In this document: positions 24,827 through 34,114 of the stretch, one piece after another | Layout: each line of letters begins with the position of its first letter | How positions within the stretch are numbered: position 1 is the first letter of the stretch | From: JARRPM01 sp963792815 | GTDB lineage: Bacteria > Pseudomonadota > Gammaproteobacteria > Pseudomonadales > Halieaceae | Reading direction: 5' to 3' | Assembly: GCA_963792815.1 (NCBI GenBank) | Contig: CAWBXR010000003.1 | Coordinates: forward strand, 253,512-317,511 | DNA: 64,000 bases | Notes under the pieces: generated by a model | The model's input: only the letters and a program-made list of their open reading frames with translations | Databases searched by the model: none | What the model was told of the DNA's origin: nothing | Translations under genes and position numbers: made by a program

Positions 24827-25331
24827 TCACTGGTCCCGGTAGCTGATGTCAGTGACGTAGTAGAGCTTTTTGGCCCGCGGGGCTCTCCACGCTGATTTCA
24901 TCGTCCAGGCACTTTCCCAGCAGTGAGCGGGCCATGGGGGAGTCCATGCTCAGCCTGCCCTGGGTGAGGTCGAACTCGTCCGGACCGACAATGCGCCAGC
25001 GCTGCTCGATGCCGGCCTCGTCCTCGAGGCTGACCCAGGCGCCGAAGTAGATTTTGCTGGTGTCCGCCGGCGTCTCATCGATTACTTTAAGTTCGTCCAG
25101 GCGCTTGTTCAGGAAGCGCACCCGGGAGTCGATTTCCCGCAGTCGGCGCTTGCCGTAGATGTAGTCGCCGTTCTCGGAGCGGTCGCCATTCTTGGCGGCC
25201 TCGTGTACTGCATTGGTAACCTGGGGCCGCTCGACTTTCCATAACTGGTGCAGCTCCTCCCGCAGGCGTCGTTCGCCCTCGGGGGTGATATAGGTGGAGC
25301 CGCGCCGTTGCGGTGGTCTGTATCTGCTCAT
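24827..25331 (-). CDS. greB: transcription elongation factor GreB, frameshifted near the 3' end
   Basis: From the ATG at 25331 the product reads MSRYRPPQRRGSTYITPEGE and contains the coiled-coil finger with NGDRSENGDYIYGKRRLRE, whose acidic tip stimulates transcript cleavage in backtracked RNA polymerase. GreB rather than GreA is shown by KRRLREIDSRVRFL and KIYFGAWVSLED. The frame ends early at 24849. One base less near 24874-24882 gives the usual GreB tail (LYYVTDISYRD) to 24827. The indel is therefore probably a sequence error. The ATG at 25400 of the longer frame overlaps the M23 gene promoter region and is not favoured. Confidence 0.9.
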
Positions 25332-25412
25332 GGGCCGGTATTGTAGCGGTGCCGGGGCGGGTACCATAGGGTAGAATTCATCCGTCCAATCGAAACTCAA
25401 GGAGAAAGTGCT

Positions 25413-26267
25413 GTGAATTCAGCAGTGCAGCGCGCCATCGGCGCGGTAACGGCAATGTTCCTGGCGACTCCGCTGGTGCATGGCGAGTGCCTGCAGTTCA
25501 GTGGGGCGCTGCAGCAGGGCGGGTTTATCTGGGGCAAAGTGGAGCCCGGTAGTGCCGTCGAGCTCGGCGGGCAATTGCTCGACGTGCTGCCCGATGGCAC
25601 TACCTTTGCCGGCTTTGGCCGCGATGCGCCGGCTTCGGTGGAGCTGGTGGTGACAGGCCCGACCACCTGCAACCAGACACTGCAGGTGGCCGGCCGCGAA
25701 TACAATATCCAGCGTGTTGAGGGTGTGCCACAGGCCACGGTCACACCGCCCCCGGAGCAACTGGAGCGCATCCGGCGCGAAGCTGCCCTTGTGGCTGACG
25801 CCCGCGCCCCCAGCATCAAGCGCCCCGAGCTGATCGAAGGCGTGCTGGCGGGTTTTGTGTGGCCGGCCCAGGGACCGATATCGGGCGTTTACGGCAGCCA
25901 GCGCTTCTACAACGGTGAGCCGCGCAACCCCCACTACGGTGTCGATGTGGCCGCCCCCAGGGGTACCCCGGTCCACGCCCCGGCGGCGGGGGTGGTAACG
26001 CTGGCAGAGCCCGACCTGTATTTCTCGGGCGGCACGGTGATTCTCGACCACGGCTACCAGCTGTCCTCCACCTTCTTGCATATGAGCGAGGTGTCGGTGC
26101 AGGTGGGGGATGAATTGCAGGCCGGCGACCTTATCGGGGCCATCGGTGCCACCGGGCGCGCCACCGGCCCGCACCTGGACTGGCGCATGAACTGGCGGCA
26201 GGAGCGGATCGACCCCCAGCTGCTGGCGCCGCCCATGCCGAAACCGGCGCCCAAACCCATGCCCTAG
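25413..26267 (+). CDS. M23 family peptidase (LytM/duplicated hybrid fold), exported
   Basis: This 284-residue protein starts at a GTG with AAGGAG upstream. A signal peptide ends near AMFLATPLVHG, a beta-rich N-terminal domain follows, and the M23 domain begins at about residue 150. HYGVD holds the first metal ligands H174 and D178. In the second motif GPHLDWR, the usual HLH is HLD, so the last zinc His is replaced by Asp; a subset of proteobacterial M23 proteins shares this. It may cut peptidoglycan peptides or regulate amidases. It ends with a Pro/Lys tail and is divergent from greB. Confidence 0.85.
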   Translation: MNSAVQRAIGAVTAMFLATPLVHGECLQFSGALQQGGFIWGKVEPGSAVELGGQLLDVLPDGTTFAGFGRDAPASVELVVTGPTTCNQTLQVAGREYNIQRVEGVPQATVTPPPEQLERIRREAALVADARAPSIKRPELIEGVLAGFVWPAQGPISGVYGSQRFYNGEPRNPHYGVDVAAPRGTPVHAPAAGVVTLAEPDLYFSGGTVILDHGYQLSSTFLHMSEVSVQVGDELQAGDLIGAIGATGRATGPHLDWRMNWRQERIDPQLLAPPMPKPAPKPMP

Positions 26268-26341
26268 TCGGGAAAAACCCGTATAATGCCGCCTCACTTT
26301 TAGCCTGGTAGCCCTTTGGCTTCCAGCCCTGTGAGGCGTTG

Positions 26342-26527
26342 ATGATAGACAAGAAGTTGCTCAGTATCCTGGTGTGCCCCGTAACCAAGGCGCCGCTGGA
26401 ATACGATCAGGAGAAAGACGAGCTGGTCTGCAAGGCCAGTGGCCTGGCATACCCTGTGCGCGACGGCATTCCAGTGATGCTGGAAAGCGAGGCGCGGGTG
26501 CTCACCGTAGACGAGAAACTGGGGTAG
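26342..26527 (+). CDS. Trm112-like small protein (YcaR type)
   Basis: A 61-residue protein, MIDKKLLSILVCPVTKAPLEY, then LVCKASGLAYPVRDGIPVML. This is the bacterial Trm112/DUF343 pattern, with CP near residue 12, a second Cys and the PVRDGIPVM end. In other organisms Trm112 supports methyltransferases; the bacterial partner is not established here. The ATG at 26342 is used. TATAAT at about 26282 may be its -10 box. The HIT gene follows after 5 bases, so they are probably one operon. Confidence 0.85.
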   Translation: MIDKKLLSILVCPVTKAPLEYDQEKDELVCKASGLAYPVRDGIPVMLESEARVLTVDEKLG

Positions 26528-26532
26528 CAGCC

Positions 26533-26880
26533 ATGTCCGATACCATTTTTGGCAAAATCGTCAGCGGCGAGATCCCCAGTGAGTTCCTGTACGAGGACGA
26601 GCACTGCATCGCCATCAATGACATCAGCCCCCAGGCGCCGGTGCATGTTCTGGTCATCCCCAAGCGCGGCATTCCCCGCCTGGTGGATGCCACCGAGGAG
26701 GACCAGGCGCTGCTGGGCCACCTGATGCTGGCGGCCGGCAGGGTCGCCGAACAGCTGGGCGTGGCGGATTCCTTCCGACTGATCGTCAATAACGGCGCCG
26801 GCGCGGGCCAGACTGTATTTCACCTGCACCTGCACATTATCGCAGGCAGGACATTCGCCGAAGGGCATATGGCCGGCTGA
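26533..26880 (+). CDS. HIT family nucleotide hydrolase (HinT-like)
   Basis: A 115-residue protein with the histidine triad HLHLHII near its C-terminus and the N-terminal MSDTIFGKIVSGEIP typical of HinT/HIT proteins, which hydrolyse adenosine 5'-phosphoramidates and related conjugates in the cytosol. It lies 5 bases after the Trm112-like gene and about 60 bases before alaS. Confidence 0.92.
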   Translation: MSDTIFGKIVSGEIPSEFLYEDEHCIAINDISPQAPVHVLVIPKRGIPRLVDATEEDQALLGHLMLAAGRVAEQLGVADSFRLIVNNGAGAGQTVFHLHLHIIAGRTFAEGHMAG

Positions 26881-26941
26881 GGCGGCATTGGCGCCCCGCC
26901 ACCGCAAGTCGTCGACCAAAACCTTACAATCGAGATCGCTT

Positions 26942-29542
26942 ATGAAGACCGGAGAAATACGCGAGGCCTTCCTGGCCTACTTTGAACAGCAGGGGCACAC
27001 CCGGGTTGCCAGCAGTTCGCTGGTGCCGGCCAATGACCCGACCCTGCTGTTTACCAATGCCGGGATGAACCAGTTCAAGGACACCTTCCTGGGTACCGAC
27101 CCGCGCCCCTATGTGCGCGCTACCAGCAGCCAGCGCTGCGTCCGGGCCGGGGGCAAGCACAACGACCTGGAGAACGTGGGCTATACCGCTCGCCACCACA
27201 CCTTCTTCGAGATGCTGGGCAATTTCAGTTTCGGCGACTATTTCAAGCGCGAGGCGATCCAGTACGGCTGGGCGTTTCTCACCGAGGTGCTGGGCCTGCC
27301 GCCGGAGAAACTGTGGGTGACGGTGCATGTTTCCGACGACGAGGCAGCGGATATCTGGGTGAATGAAATTGGCGTCAGCCCCGACCGCCTGTCCCGCCTG
27401 GACGAAGACAACTTCTGGCAGATGGGCGACACCGGTCCCTGCGGGCCCTGTTCCGAGCTGTTTTACGACCACGGCCCGGATGTCCCCGGCGGCCCTCCCG
27501 GCAGCGAAAACGACGACCTCGATCGCTACATAGAGGTCTGGAACCTGGTGTTCATGCAGTACAACCGCGACCAGAGCGGTGAATTGCACCCCCTGCCCAA
27601 GCCCTCGGTGGATACCGGTATGGGCCTGGAGCGCATCGCCGCCGTGATGCAGGGCGTGCACAGCAACTACGAGATCGACCTGTTCCAGGCGCTGATCCGG
27701 TCCGCCGCGAAAATCCTGGGCGTAAGCGACCTGGAGAACAGCTCCCTCAATGTCATCGCCGACCACATCCGCTCCTGTGCCTTCCTGGTGGCCGACGGTG
27801 TGATGCCGGGCAACGAGGGCCGCGGCTATGTGCTGCGGCGGATCATCCGGCGGGCCATCCGCCACGGCAACAAGCTTGGCGCCAGCAAACCCTTCTTCCA
27901 CAAGCTGGTGGGTACCCTGGCCGAGCAGATGGGCGATGCCTATCCCGAACTGGTGAAGCAGCAGGCGCAGATTGAAAAGGCGCTGCTGGCCGAAGAAGAA
28001 CAGTTCGCCAAGACCCTGGATAACGGTATGCAGATTCTGGACGAGGCCCTCGCCGGCCTGGCGGGAACGGAAATACCCGGGGAGCTGGTATTCAAGCTCT
28101 ACGACACCTATGGCTTTCCCACCGACCTGACCAACGACATCGCCCGGGAACGGGGCCTGACGCTGGACATGGCGGGCTACGAGGAGGCCATGGCCGCCCA
28201 GCGTTCCCGCTCCCAGGAAGGCGGTAGCTTCAAGGTGGACTACAGTGCGGTCCTCACCCTCGATGGCAGTACCGAGTTTACCGGCTACGACAGCGTGGTG
28301 GGCGAGGGCACTGTCACGGCCATCTTGCTGGACGGCGAGCAGGTCGACGCCCTGGGCGCTGACGACGCCGGCATCGTGGTGCTCGATCGCACACCGTTTT
28401 ATGGCGAGTCCGGTGGCCAGGTGGGCGATAGCGGTTATCTGGGCGGCGCGGGGGTGCGGCTGGAAGTCAGCGACACCACCAAGGCCTCGAATCACCACCT
28501 GCATCACGTCAAGGTGCTTGAAGGAGCAGTCAGCGTGGGCGACGTCCTGACGGCCACGGTGGATGCCCAGGTGCGCCAGCGAACCCGCCTTAATCACTCG
28601 GCCACCCACCTGTTGCACGCCGCCCTGCGCAAGGTGCTGGGTGAACACGTCGCGCAGAAGGGCTCGCTGGTGGACTCCGAGCGCCTGCGGTTTGATTTTT
28701 CCCACCCCCAGGCGATTACCACGGCGCAACTGAAGGAAATTGAAGGGCTGGTAAACGCCCAGATCCGTGCCAACACCGAGGTCGCAACGCGGCTGATGAA
28801 TATGGAAGATGCCGTCGCGGCAGGCGCCATGGCGCTGTTCGGGGAAAAATACGGCGACGAGGTGCGGGTTCTTTCCATGGGCGAGAATGACTTTTCGGTG
28901 GAACTGTGTGGCGGTACCCATGCCAGTCGCACCGGGGATATCGGCCTGCTGCGTATTGCGGCGGAGTCCGGGGTGGCCTCCGGTGTGCGCCGGATCGAAG
29001 GGGTCACCGGCAGCGTGGCCCTGGCTGCAATCGACAGGGACGGGCAGCGCCTCGCGGCAGTGTGCGATGTGGTCAAGGCCACTAATGACAATGTGGTTGA
29101 TAAAGTAGCTGCCCTGCGCGGCGAGAATCGTGAACTGGAAAAAGAGATCGCCCGACTCAAGCAGAAACTGGCCACCTCCGCGGGCGGTGACCTGACCGCC
29201 GGGGCTGTGGATGTCGCCGGCGTGAAAGTGCTGGCCGCCAGGGTGGAGGGCGCCGATGCGAAATCCCTGCGCGATACCCTGGACCAGTGCAAGAACAAGC
29301 TGGGCAGCGCGGTGATTCTGTTGGCGGCGATAACCGACGACAAGGTTGCCCTGGCAGCGGGCGTGACCAGTGACCTGACCGGCCGGGTGAAAGCCGGCGA
29401 CCTGGTGCGCGACGTGGCCGCGCGCCTGGGCGGCAAGGGCGGCGGCAGGCCCGACATGGCCCAGGGTGGCGGCACTGATATCGAGGCCCTGCCCGGGGTG
29501 CTGAAAAGCGTGCCCGATTGGGTGGCGTCGGAGCTGAAGTAA
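26942..29542 (+). CDS. alaS: alanine--tRNA ligase
   Basis: The 866-residue product has all parts of AlaRS. The catalytic core starts MKTGEIREAFLAYFEQQGH, with FTNAGMNQFKDTFLG. The editing domain carries the zinc-binding HSATH (H552) and the CGGTHASRTGDIG motif. The C-terminal DHHA1-type domain includes GKGGGRPDMAQGGG. It charges tRNA-Ala in the cytosol. The ATG at 26942 is preferred to a frame extended to 26888, because the known N-terminus begins there. lysC follows after 3 bases, then csrA and tRNA-Ser, a common gammaproteobacterial order. Confidence 0.98.
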   Translation: MKTGEIREAFLAYFEQQGHTRVASSSLVPANDPTLLFTNAGMNQFKDTFLGTDPRPYVRATSSQRCVRAGGKHNDLENVGYTARHHTFFEMLGNFSFGDYFKREAIQYGWAFLTEVLGLPPEKLWVTVHVSDDEAADIWVNEIGVSPDRLSRLDEDNFWQMGDTGPCGPCSELFYDHGPDVPGGPPGSENDDLDRYIEVWNLVFMQYNRDQSGELHPLPKPSVDTGMGLERIAAVMQGVHSNYEIDLFQALIRSAAKILGVSDLENSSLNVIADHIRSCAFLVADGVMPGNEGRGYVLRRIIRRAIRHGNKLGASKPFFHKLVGTLAEQMGDAYPELVKQQAQIEKALLAEEEQFAKTLDNGMQILDEALAGLAGTEIPGELVFKLYDTYGFPTDLTNDIARERGLTLDMAGYEEAMAAQRSRSQEGGSFKVDYSAVLTLDGSTEFTGYDSVVGEGTVTAILLDGEQVDALGADDAGIVVLDRTPFYGESGGQVGDSGYLGGAGVRLEVSDTTKASNHHLHHVKVLEGAVSVGDVLTATVDAQVRQRTRLNHSATHLLHAALRKVLGEHVAQKGSLVDSERLRFDFSHPQAITTAQLKEIEGLVNAQIRANTEVATRLMNMEDAVAAGAMALFGEKYGDEVRVLSMGENDFSVELCGGTHASRTGDIGLLRIAAESGVASGVRRIEGVTGSVALAAIDRDGQRLAAVCDVVKATNDNVVDKVAALRGENRELEKEIARLKQKLATSAGGDLTAGAVDVAGVKVLAARVEGADAKSLRDTLDQCKNKLGSAVILLAAITDDKVALAAGVTSDLTGRVKAGDLVRDVAARLGGKGGGRPDMAQGGGTDIEALPGVLKSVPDWVASELK

Positions 29543-29545
29543 GCC

Positions 29546-30788
29546 ATGAGCCTGATTGTCCAGAAATTTGGCGGTACCTCGGTAGGCTCTATCGAGCGTA
29601 TCGGGCAGGTGGCCGATAAGGTCGCCAGGTTCCGTGCAGAGGGCCACGACGTGGTCGTTGTGGTTTCCGCCATGAGCGGCGAAACCAACCGCCTGATCGC
29701 CCTGGCGCATGAGCTGCAGGAGCTGCCGGTACCACGGGAAATGGACGTGCTCATCTCCACCGGCGAACAGGTGACTACCGCACTGCTCAGCATGGCGCTC
29801 AACGAGCGCGGGGTGAAAGCAAAATCCTATAACGGCAGCCAGGTACGCATCCTCACGGATGACTCCCACACCAAGGCGCGCATCCGCGAAATTGACAACG
29901 AGAAAGCTGCACGCCGGCCTGGAAGCGGGCTATGTGCTGGTAGTGGCGGGTTTCCAGGGCGTGGACGAGCACGGCAACATCACCACCCTGGGGCGCGGCG
30001 GCTCGGACACCACCGCGGTGGCGCTGGCGGCGGCTCTGAAGGCCGACGAGTGCCAGATCTACACCGATGTCGATGGGGTCTACACCACCGACCCGCGGAT
30101 GGTCGACGGCGCCCGTCGGCTCGACCGCATCACCTTCGAGGAAATGCTGGAAATGGCCAGTATGGGTTCCAAGGTGTTGCAGATACGCGCGGTGGAATTT
30201 GCCGGCAAGTACCAGGTACCACTGCGGGTCCTGCACAGTTTTCAGGAAGGCCCCGGTACGCTCATAACACTGGAGGACGTGAATCAGATGGAAACACCCA
30301 CAATCGCCGGCATCGCATTCAATCGGGACGAGGCCAAGCTCACTGTGCTGGGTGTACCGGACATGCCCGGTATCGCCCACAAAATCCTCGGCCCTATTGG
30401 CAATGCCAATATCGAGGTGGATGTCATCCTGCAAAATACCGGCGAGGACAATCACACGGATTTCACCTTTACCGTGAGCCGCACCGACCTTCCCCGCGCG
30501 CAAGAGGTACTGCGGGAGGTCGCCGGGCAGATCGAAGCCCGGGAAGTGCGTGTTGATTCGAAGATCGCCAAGGTATCGGTGGTGGGCGTTGGCATGCGTT
30601 CCCACGCGGGCGTGGCCAGCCAGATGTTCGCCGCCCTGGCGGAGGTCGGTATCAATATCCAGATGATCACGACCTCCGAAATCAAGATTTCAGTGATTAT
30701 CGAGGAGAAGTTCCTGGAACTGGCGGTGCGGTCACTGCACTCCTCGTTTGGCCTGGAAAGGGAACCAAAAGACGAAAGCGTTGCCTGA
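29546..30788 (+). CDS. lysC: aspartate kinase, single-base frameshift
   Basis: The first frame gives KFGGTSVGS at residues 7-15 (the kinase nucleotide motif) and runs to RIREIDNEK, then derails. The second frame, usable from about 29905, gives HAGLEAGYVLVVAGFQGVDE, then GRGGSDTTAVALAAALKADE and DVDGVYTTDPRMV, and two C-terminal ACT domains to 30788. Dropping one A from GAGAAAGC near 29903 joins them to about 413 residues. Aspartate kinase makes aspartyl phosphate for Lys, Met, Thr and diaminopimelate; ACT domains bind feedback effectors. It is essential in most bacteria, so the indel is probably technical. Confidence 0.9.
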
Positions 30789-30974
30789 TACAGGACTATT
30801 GCGACCAGGCAGTGTCGGACTTGTTCTATCGTACTTACATTGCTATTTCGGCAATTTTGACTAGAACTAATGAAGCCACAGGATAGATGGGGCCGGCGAA
30901 TTGTGTGACCGGTTTCGGCAAGTGTCCTTTGCTTTGGAGACACATAGCGGACACGGGGCGGGAGATACAAAACA

Positions 30975-31166
30975 ATGTTGATTTTAACGCGCAGGGTTGG
31001 AGAGTCGCTGATGGTAGGCGATGACATCACTGTGACGGTACTGGGCGTAAAGGGCAACCAGGTGCGCATTGGCGTCAATGCGCCCAGGGATGTTGCCGTG
31101 CATCGGGAGGAAATTTACAATCGTATCCAGGGCGATGAACCGGAGACCCCGCCCGAGCAGGAATAA
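30975..31166 (+). CDS. csrA: carbon storage regulator CsrA
   Basis: A 63-residue protein, MLILTRRVGESLMVGDDITV, then NQVRIGVNAPRDVAVHREEI with the RNA-binding residues typical of CsrA/RsmA. It binds GGA motifs in mRNA leaders and controls translation and stability. Its place between lysC and tRNA-Ser matches other Gammaproteobacteria. Confidence 0.97.
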   Translation: MLILTRRVGESLMVGDDITVTVLGVKGNQVRIGVNAPRDVAVHREEIYNRIQGDEPETPPEQE

Positions 31167-31189
31167 TCACCGCCATCTTCGTTGTATGA

Positions 31190-31218
31190 CTTTGATTTTG
31201 CTCCGGTTGTGGTATCAT
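31190..31218 (+). promoter_or_regulatory. probable promoter of tRNA-Ser
   Basis: CTTTGA and TATCAT with a 17-base spacer, followed by the GC-rich discriminator GCCGCGCC typical of stringently controlled stable-RNA promoters. The tRNA begins about 105 bases downstream. Confidence 0.5.
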
Positions 31219-31323
31219 GCCGCGCCTCGGGCAAAGTGCAAAGCAGGCAGTGTCGGGCAGCCCTGACGGGATGGCTTACATGGGCCCCTGCCAGGCGCAA
31301 GCACCCCGAGACAAGCACAATCC

Positions 31324-31414
31324 GGAGAGCTGGCCGAGTGGCTGAAGGCGCACCCCTGCTAAGGGTGTATAGGCTTATACCCTATCGAGGGTTCGAATCC
31401 CTCGCTCTCCGCCA
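31324..31414 (+). tRNA. tRNA-Ser (anticodon GCU)
   Basis: It has an acceptor stem GGAGAGC/GCTCTCC, the anticodon loop CTGCTAA with GCT as anticodon, a long variable arm (TATAGGCTTATA region) of a class II tRNA, a T arm GAGGGTTCGAATCCCTC, and an encoded CCA end. It reads AGC/AGU codons. The 3' end is the attachment site of the islands that follow. Confidence 0.97.
31389..31414 (+). repeat. attachment site at tRNA 3' end (att 1)
   Basis: The last 26 bases of tRNA-Ser, from GGGTTCGAATC to the CCA end, recur exactly at 57639-57664 and 62175-62200. The similarity with 57639 continues past the tRNA through about 31440 and on into the integrase 3' end. Confidence 0.9.
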
Positions 31415-31439
31415 TATCCTATTGATTTTATTGAATTAA

Positions 31440-32040
31440 TTAGACTTTTCTTGCGTCATGGGACCATTTTGGGACCAAACGCGCAGAATTTCCCAATCGC
31501 TCCGACACAAATTGCACCATCCTGGTCGCATCTGCGGAGATCCTCTTGCCGTAATGCTGATCGATCATGTGCGTGCTGGTATGACTCACCTGGCGAATGA
31601 TCCATTCCTTCGCGATGTCGACCGTGAGTAATTGGCTGATGAATATGTGTTGTGCAGTGTTCGGCCCGCGATAGCGTACCTTGGCTTTTTTTAGATGAGC
31701 ACGCCAAAAGTTATTACGTACCGTCCCGTCGGATTCGTGTGGCCTCTCCGTGTTGCTGTTAATAAAAACGAGGTGAACGTCCTCGGAGATTTTTTTCTTA
31801 TTGTCTCGTGACATGACTTTGAGGCGACGAGTGTCCAGCAGCTCCGTGAAAGGACGCTGTACCCGCAGCTATTGAATCGCTGGATCGATTAGTTCAACTT
31901 CGCGTCTGACGCGTTTGGTTTTGGTTTGTTTATAGGACCCGTTTGCCCTGGCTCGACAGACCGTAACCGTCCCGCTTTTTAGATCAATATCGGTTTTTGT
32001 CAATTTTGGGCGGCAATCAACAGGCAGTGTCTCCAACCTG
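31440..32040 (-). pseudogene. phage-type tyrosine integrase, decayed
   Basis: The minus strand gives a tyrosine-recombinase C-terminal part: DIDLKSGTVTVCRARANGSY, then LIDPAIQ, an in-frame TAG near 31870, then LRVQRPFTELLDTRRLKVMS and onward to WIIRQVSHTSTHMIDQHYGK, with catalytic H and Y in SHTSTHMIDQHYG. The HxxR motif is spoiled (NTAQHIF where ARHTF is usual). The N-terminal part is missing. It ends 26 bases past the tRNA, the normal place for an island integrase beside attL. The island probably cannot excise with this copy. Confidence 0.8.
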
Positions 32041-32320
32041 ATACTGGGTTGTGTGTGCTATACAAATTTTATATTTAGCGCACTATACCTGTTTGGGTAT
32101 CGTCGCTGGCTTAGCGGGGATTAGCGGCGTATTACGGCATTATCATTGATACAAGTCAACGGCGAAATGACTCGGACAAATGTATCCTCTAAAGAGGGAG
32201 GTTTTCTTAAGAAGGAAGTATGCGACAAAGGGTTAACTTGTGACCTAGAGCAGTGCGTCGATATTTCCGTCTTGATCGATTGGTCATATCTGTCGATGGA
32301 TTTCAGCAATGTAACTGGTT

Positions 32321-32337
32321 CATGATTATGAATCATG
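32321..32337 (+). promoter_or_regulatory. perfect inverted repeat before uspA-type gene
   Basis: CATGATT-ATG-AATCATG is a perfect 7-base inverted repeat with a three-base spacer, 28 bases before the start codon. A repressor or activator site is plausible; the protein that binds it is unknown. Confidence 0.45.
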
Positions 32338-32364
32338 GCTACAGTAATATAGGGTGGTTACGGA

Positions 32365-32817
32365 ATGGCATATAGTATTATTCTGGTTGCGATCGACACC
32401 ACCGACGAAGCTGACGAGGTGTTAAGTGCCGCGAAGGAAATTATGGATGACGACAAATCTACGATTTCCATCGTCTCGGTGATTAAACCGCTGGCTAATT
32501 TTTACGCTGACTTGTATTCAGTGCTCGATAACCGCGACGGAATTGCACCGCAGGCAGTAGAGCGCGCCACGGCTTGGATTTCAAGCCTGGCGAAGCGCCA
32601 TGGAATCAAAACTCCTGCAGTGGATGTAGTAATTGGTACACCTGCAGTTGAAATTCGACGACTTGCCGAAAAACTAGGCGCAGATCTAATTGTCCTGGGA
32701 ACCCACGGACAACATGGTTTGGGTCTGATGCTCGGCTCCACTGCCAATGCCGTGCTGCACGGAGCACCGTGCGATGTGCTTGCAGTTAAGGTGCGAAGCA
32801 ATGGGCAGCAGAGGTAG
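32365..32817 (+). CDS. universal stress protein, single domain
   Basis: A 150-residue UspA-fold protein: ILVAIDTTDEADEVL at the start and GTHGQHGLGLMLGSTANAVL at residues 112-131. The glycine loop has 8 rather than 9 residues between the second Gly and GS, as in many Pseudomonas and Xanthomonas UspA proteins. These proteins act in stationary phase, oxygen loss or other stress. It is the first intact gene of island A and opens a set of stress genes; a perfect palindrome precedes it. Confidence 0.9.
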   Translation: MAYSIILVAIDTTDEADEVLSAAKEIMDDDKSTISIVSVIKPLANFYADLYSVLDNRDGIAPQAVERATAWISSLAKRHGIKTPAVDVVIGTPAVEIRRLAEKLGADLIVLGTHGQHGLGLMLGSTANAVLHGAPCDVLAVKVRSNGQQR

Positions 32818-33097
32818 GGCGCGCAAAACGCGCGGAAAGTCTCGACAGTGCCGACGAGATCTTAGTCAGGCTGGGCGGCGGGGTCGGCAGTGATTGCTAG
32901 AACTTGGTTCACTTGGCCCAAACCGCCGAGACACCGACGCCAATCCCCAGATCCCGAGCAGTTCAGTAACCTACCACGACGCGGTAGCTTACTGGCCGCA
33001 TGCCGAACGAAGTGATACAAGTCGGCTTCAGCAATTTTTTAGTCTTTGCCGTACAGCTTTTGTAGCTGTCCTTCTTCCAGAATTTCAGCCAGAAACC

Positions 33098-34114
33098 TCA
33101 GTTGCTCAGCGCCACGACGCCAAGCGCGACGGCGTAAACGCACAGGATCAGCGCACTTTCGAATCCGATTCGGCCGATTCCATAGGTCTCTCGTCGCACC
33201 ATTCCCAGCAGCAGGATGGCGGTCATCAAGATGCCAACCAGGCCCCACATCATCTGAACCGGTGCCATGTCATGGTAGATGGAGCCGTGAGGATAGCCCG
33301 CGTCAGCCGCGGCGACAACGAGCATGTTGAAGCAGTTAGTACCGAAGATGTTGCTTACTGCCAGGGTCAGCGCTCCAATTCTTATCGCTGCGATGGTGGT
33401 TACCAGCTCGGGGGTAGAAGTAGCCAGAGCAGTGAACAGGCCACCGACCAGAGTTTCGGAAAGCCCAGTATGATCGGCGATACCCTTGGCGGCCTCCATC
33501 AATATCCAGCCGGCCAAAGCGGTCACGACGGCCATGCCGATGAACTCCAGCCACACAGTGGCCGAACCAGCAGAATGCTTTGTAGGCTCATCTGAAACTG
33601 TCTGGTGGGTCAGTCTAGGGAACCACATGGGCTTGGCCTGCGTGTGGCGAACCAGGTGCAGGCCGAACAGATAGGCGACAACGATCACCGGCGTGATCGG
33701 GTGGACGTTCCACAGGGTGAGCGTCGGCGTTAAGATCGCGAGCAGCGGCAAAGACAGCAACACAATCAGCAATCCCGCCAGCATCAGGTTGACCGGGGAC
33801 GCGGCCGCGTGTTCCAGGTTGGCTTTGCGATAGACAATGTCAGCCACGCCAAGAAACACCAGGTTCGCAGCCATGCTGCCCATGACGTTGCTCATAGCCA
33901 GGTCTGGCCGAGCGTCTAACGCTGCGCTCAGAGTCGCGGCGAAATCAGGCAGCGAAGTAACACCAGCAAGGAGCAAGACCCCGAATAGCGCCTCGCCCAG
34001 GCCGGTTCGGTCAGCCAAGGTATCAGCCAGCCGGGCCAGCCGACTGCCCGCGACGCCGATCATGAGGGCAGCGAGGCCAAAGGCGATAATGCTGGGAATC
34101 AAGGAAGAAAACAC
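33098..34114 (-). CDS. sodium/calcium exchanger-family membrane protein
   Basis: This 338-residue protein has about ten membrane helices in two halves, each with an alpha repeat: GVLLLAGVTSLPDFAATLSA near residue 48 and TALATSTPELVTTIAA near residue 230. In the CaCA family these acidic repeats bind the exchanged cation. The second has the usual TSTPE; the first reads TSLPD. It probably exchanges Na+ or H+ for Ca2+ across the inner membrane. It is on the opposite strand from its neighbours. About 275 bases without a gene lie between it and the usp gene. Confidence 0.9.
   Translation of the reverse strand: MFSSLIPSIIAFGLAALMIGVAGSRLARLADTLADRTGLGEALFGVLLLAGVTSLPDFAATLSAALDARPDLAMSNVMGSMAANLVFLGVADIVYRKANLEHAAASPVNLMLAGLLIVLLSLPLLAILTPTLTLWNVHPITPVIVVAYLFGLHLVRHTQAKPMWFPRLTHQTVSDEPTKHSAGSATVWLEFIGMAVVTALAGWILMEAAKGIADHTGLSETLVGGLFTALATSTPELVTTIAAIRIGALTLAVSNIFGTNCFNMLVVAAADAGYPHGSIYHDMAPVQMMWGLVGILMTAILLLGMVRRETYGIGRIGFESALILCVYAVALGVVALSN

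Noticed and set aside
26924..29869. 981-codon open frame on the minus strand opposite alaS
   Set aside because: It is a shadow of the GC-rich alaS/lysC codons; the translation is rich in His, Gln and Gly with no domain, while alaS is unmistakable on the plus strand.
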